From Paracoccaceae bacterium (GTDB lineage Bacteria > Pseudomonadota > Alphaproteobacteria > Rhodobacterales > Rhodobacteraceae): a stretch of DNA of 64,000 nt. Under the pieces are notes generated by a model that was not told the DNA's origin, made no database searches, and worked only from the letters and a program-made list of their open reading frames with translations. This document shows, piece after piece, positions 61,472 through 64,000 of the stretch. The stretch lies in contig SDAL01000001.1 of the NCBI GenBank assembly GCA_004153385.1, positions 1,671,228 through 1,735,227 on the forward strand, given 5' to 3'. Each line of letters opens with the position of its first letter. Position 1 is the first letter of the stretch. The translations under genes and the position numbers were made by a program.

Positions 61472-62137
61472 TTACTGGGTCGCGGTTCCGGTTTCAGCGC
61501 CGGTGGATGTGCCCATATCACCTTCCGCACCTGTGGCGGGCGGCGGGGTTTCTTTCTCGCGGTACTGGTATTCGGGGGCGGCATCGGCCTGATCACGGGT
61601 CATGTCGAGCATGATCTGGTTGCCGTCGAACTGGACATCCAGTTTTTTGTAATCCACCGCGATGTCTTTGGCACCCATACCGAGGAAGCCACCGACCGAC
61701 AGAATAACAGCCTCGATCTGGCCATCATCGGTGATGATGAAATCCTTAATGTCGCCGATCTTGTCGCCTTCGGGCGAGGTCACAGCCGTGCTGCGCAGCC
61801 AGCTGCCGACCATTTCGGACGATTGCTGTTGCTCGACCACCGCATCAGAGGGCGGAACGGCGGCTTCTTCTGTGGCCATGTCATCGGTGCCCGCGTCGGC
61901 ATCGGTTGCCATGTTATCGTTGGCTGTGTCGCCATCGGTCATCGTGTCGTTGGACATGTCGCCTTCGGCTGCCATGCCGGTATCGCCGGTGGTGGTGGTT
62001 GTGGTGGTGCTGGTGGCGCCATCCATCTGACCTTGTTCCATCTGGCTGTCCGTCTTGGTGTCAGGTGTGTCCTGAGCAAGAACGGGGTTTGCGATCAGCG
62101 GCAGGGCCGCAACGGTAAGGTATAGAAATTTTTTCAT
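61472..62137 (-). CDS. Exported PRC-barrel domain protein with low-complexity flanks
   Basis: 221 residues. Signal peptide to about residue 21 (VLA-QD), a Thr/Asp/Met/Gly-rich linker (about 25-100, including seven consecutive Thr), a PRC-barrel (about 105-185: AVTSPEGDKIGDIKDFIITDDGQIEAVILSVGGFLGMG) and an acidic tail. PRC barrels are small beta barrels used in RimM, photosynthetic reaction centre H subunits and envelope proteins in stress response. The role here is unknown. A strong GAAGGAGG site precedes the ATG. Sits divergently from neither neighbour: it is on the minus strand between the convergent dehydrogenase and the helicase. Confidence 0.82.
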   Translation of the reverse strand: MKKFLYLTVAALPLIANPVLAQDTPDTKTDSQMEQGQMDGATSTTTTTTTGDTGMAAEGDMSNDTMTDGDTANDNMATDADAGTDDMATEEAAVPPSDAVVEQQQSSEMVGSWLRSTAVTSPEGDKIGDIKDFIITDDGQIEAVILSVGGFLGMGAKDIAVDYKKLDVQFDGNQIMLDMTRDQADAAPEYQYREKETPPPATGAEGDMGTSTGAETGTATQ

Positions 62138-62673
62138 CGATCAGTCCTCCTTCGGGAAGCCAACCGCCAGAAGGCAAAGCGGTTCCGGCAGGGCGCGCGG
62201 GATCGGCAGGCTTTCGCCGAAATTTGGCATACAGGTCAGGGCAGGATCTGGCGAGGGTTGTGAGAATACGGGTTAACGGTTTGGAAAATATAGGAAAAAA
62301 TCAAGGGTGATGTTTCGTCCATTGATTTGCCGGTTCGCATTGGCGTTCTGATGATCCCGTGGAAACTGCCCGTTTATTGGGCAGGTTTTGAAAGGCCGAG
62401 AAGAAAAAACTAAAAAACTTTGGAACCGGTGCGGGCATCTTGGCCTGCATCTGCAAATGGCAGTGGGGCATGGCGCCTAAGGCCGTGGTTCGACGCCTCC
62501 GCGTGCCGCCGCATAAGCGGTCAGCGCGCCATTGTCCCGCATCTTGCGGGCGGAAAGGTTTCACGCCCACGGCCAGCCGCAGACCCGCACCCCCTTATGA
62601 AAATGCCCCCGCCGGCGGAACCGGCAGGGGCATGAAAGACGCATCAGATGAGGCGCTCTTTGGCATGCGTGAT
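62138..62673. other. Intergenic 536 bp with terminator
   Basis: Holds the PRC-barrel promoter (AT-rich between about 62270 and 62430) and the helicase terminator at 62599-62633. No gene was recognised; the short plus-strand frame at about 62420-62635 has no support. Confidence 0.4.
62599..62633 (-). terminator. Terminator of the DEAD-box helicase gene
   Basis: 13-bp stem with one mismatch (62603-62615 with 62621-62633), loop CGGAA, followed on the minus strand by TTTT. It is 41 bp past the stop. Confidence 0.65.
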
Positions 62674-64000
62674 TTACGCGCCTTGGCGTGCAGGCTTGCG
62701 CCGGCGCGGCTTTGCACCGGGTTTGCCATTCGCGGGCGCGGCACCGAACGCAGGTTTCGGTCCGCGCGAGCGGTTCTGTCCGCCGTTGCCACCGCCACCG
62801 GGACGCCCGCCACGGGCACCGTTGCCGCCACCACCGCCACCGTTACCACGGCGCGATTTCGGGGCCGAAACGGCGGCCGGACGATCACCCGACACAACCG
62901 GAATGTCGATTTTCATCAGACGTTCGATTTGTGTCAGAAGATCGACCTCCTCGGCCGAGCAGAACGCAATCGCCTGACCTTCAAGGCCTGCGCGCGCGGT
63001 CCGGCCGATGCGGTGCACATAGCTGTCGGGCACCTCTGGCAGATCGTAGTTGATCACATAAGACACGCCCGGAATATCGATCCCGCGGGCGGCCACGTCG
63101 GTCGCCACCAGAATGGTGGTGGTGCCATCGCGGAAACCCTTGATCGCGCGGTCGCGCTGGCCCTGGCTTTTGTTGCCGTGGATCGAGGCGGCAGAGAAGC
63201 CGTCTTTTTCCAGACCGTTTTTCAGTTTCTCTGCGCCATGTTTCGTGCGGCAGAATACCAGCGTCAGCGCGCCCAGATCATTGGTCAGCAAATCGCGCAA
63301 TTTGCGCGGCTTGGCGGCCTTGTCCATGAAATGGACCGACTGGCTGACCTTGTCTGCGGCCTTGCCGGGGGGCGAGACCTGCACGCGCTGGGGATTTGTG
63401 AGGTAGGCGCGCGACAGCTCTTCCATCTGTTTGGGCATGGTGGCCGAAAACAGCATGGTCTGGCGCGGCGTACCCAGCTTGGGTGCGATTTTGCGCAGCG
63501 CATGGATGAAGCCCAGATCCAGCATCTGGTCGGCCTCGTCAAGGACAAGGTGCTTCACGGTGGAGAGGTTGACAGAGCCACGGTCCATCAGGTCGATCAG
63601 GCGACCCGGCGTGGCCACGAGGATATCGCACCCACGATGCAGCGCGCCGATCTGGCGGTTGATCGATTGGCCGCCGACCACAGTGATGATGTGGACATTG
63701 GTGTTCAGCGTCAGCTTGCGCAGGCCGTCGGCGATCTGGTTGACCAGTTCGCGCGTGGGCGCAAGGATCAGCGATTTGGCGGTTTTGGGCGCCGGTTTGG
63801 CGGGGTTGGCCAGCAGGTGGTCGATCAGCGGCAGACCGAAGGCCAGCGTTTTGCCGGTACCGGTTTGTGCAAGACCCAAGATATCATGGCCTTCCATCGC
63901 AAGGGGGATAGCCTTGTTCTGGATCGGGGTCGGCTCTTTGAAACCGTTATGTGCCAGCGCAGCGTTGAGGGCCGGTTGAAGGCCCAGCATGTCGAAATCG
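62674..64000 (-). CDS. DEAD-box RNA helicase, RhlE-like (5-prime end cut by window edge)
   Basis: At least 441 residues. Q motif FKEPTPIQNKAIP, Walker A AQTGTGKT, PTRELVNQ, TPGRLIDL, DEAD box VLDEADQMLD, SATMP, and the C-terminal HRIGRTARAG motif are all present. The C-terminus is Gly/Arg/Asn-rich (about 70 residues), as in RhlE/CsdA proteins that remodel structured RNA, ribosome precursors and cold-stressed transcripts. The first ATG in view is at 63990, but three more codons (Asp-Phe-Asp) precede it to the edge, matching RhlE starts such as M-x-D-F, so the real start probably lies just outside. Confidence 0.9.
   Translation of the reverse strand, partial: DFDMLGLQPALNAALAHNGFKEPTPIQNKAIPLAMEGHDILGLAQTGTGKTLAFGLPLIDHLLANPAKPAPKTAKSLILAPTRELVNQIADGLRKLTLNTNVHIITVVGGQSINRQIGALHRGCDILVATPGRLIDLMDRGSVNLSTVKHLVLDEADQMLDLGFIHALRKIAPKLGTPRQTMLFSATMPKQMEELSRAYLTNPQRVQVSPPGKAADKVSQSVHFMDKAAKPRKLRDLLTNDLGALTLVFCRTKHGAEKLKNGLEKDGFSAASIHGNKSQGQRDRAIKGFRDGTTTILVATDVAARGIDIPGVSYVINYDLPEVPDSYVHRIGRTARAGLEGQAIAFCSAEEVDLLTQIERLMKIDIPVVSGDRPAAVSAPKSRRGNGGGGGGNGARGGRPGGGGNGGQNRSRGPKPAFGAAPANGKPGAKPRRRKPARQGA

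Overview
This 64 kb GC-rich window reads as DNA from a marine-type alphaproteobacterium, most likely Rhodobacteraceae (Roseobacter group). The strongest pointers are a DnaA-like plasmid replication initiator (winged helix followed by a DnaA domain-I-like C-terminus) divergent from parAB, a bioM-bioN-bioY biotin ECF operon, FrcBCA-type and ribitol-type sugar importers, an Ehu-type ectoine importer and a NavAb-like sodium channel. The replication module suggests that the window belongs to a large plasmid or chromid; this is inference, because it could also be an integrated module. No rRNA, tRNA, CRISPR array, insertion sequence or prophage was seen.

Layout: 0-6 kb, CYTH protein, trehalose-6-phosphate synthase, a FAS1 protein, RsgA and a KtrAB potassium system. 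6.5-9.2 kb, ProC-like reductase, aldo-keto reductase, SleB lipoprotein. 9.3-12.3 kb, a four-gene operon (exported CPFC protein, LolD-like ATPase, FtsX-like permease with a His-rich loop, His-rich PCuAC-fold protein without the usual copper ligands) that looks like an uncharacterised metal system. 12.4-15.3 kb, alkaline phosphatase and an exported esterase. 15.6-21.4 kb, FucP-like MFS, ROK repressor and a divergent frcBCA-like operon. 21.9-27.4 kb, ABM monooxygenase, TonB siderophore receptor with its MFS partner, alanine/sodium symporter. 27.6-33.6 kb, XRE regulator, ehu-like ABC operon, YgiB/YgiC-like pair. 33.7-43.9 kb, a molybdopterin oxidoreductase, then a ribitol/pentitol operon (AraC regulator, SBP, ATPase, permease, ribitol dehydrogenase, D-ribulokinase, L-xylulose-reductase-like SDR). 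44.4-51.9 kb, a stress SDR, CsbD, and a CitMHS carrier downstream of a PgtABC-like response regulator, kinase and periplasmic binding protein, then the sodium channel. 52.3-56 kb, the replication and partition module. 56-64 kb, aroQ, bioMNY, YghU-like GST, xylitol dehydrogenase, PRC-barrel protein and the 3-prime part of a DEAD-box helicase gene.

How it works together: sugar and polyol uptake feeds pentitol and hexose catabolism; trehalose synthesis, K+ uptake, ectoine uptake and the stress proteins form an osmoadaptation theme; siderophore and putative metal transporters cover micronutrients. Operons are tight, with several ATGA overlaps, and two binding-protein genes are followed by stable intercistronic hairpins.

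The most notable observations are (1) a family of palindromes with core CCTTCCCCGCGGGGAAGG in and after parAB, four of them lying inside the two reading frames in two different codon phases; (2) iteron-like TGTCCCC repeats next to an AT-rich stretch between the initiator and parA, a candidate origin; (3) the His-rich, copper-ligand-less PCuAC operon; and (4) the three-component sensor next to a citrate-type carrier.
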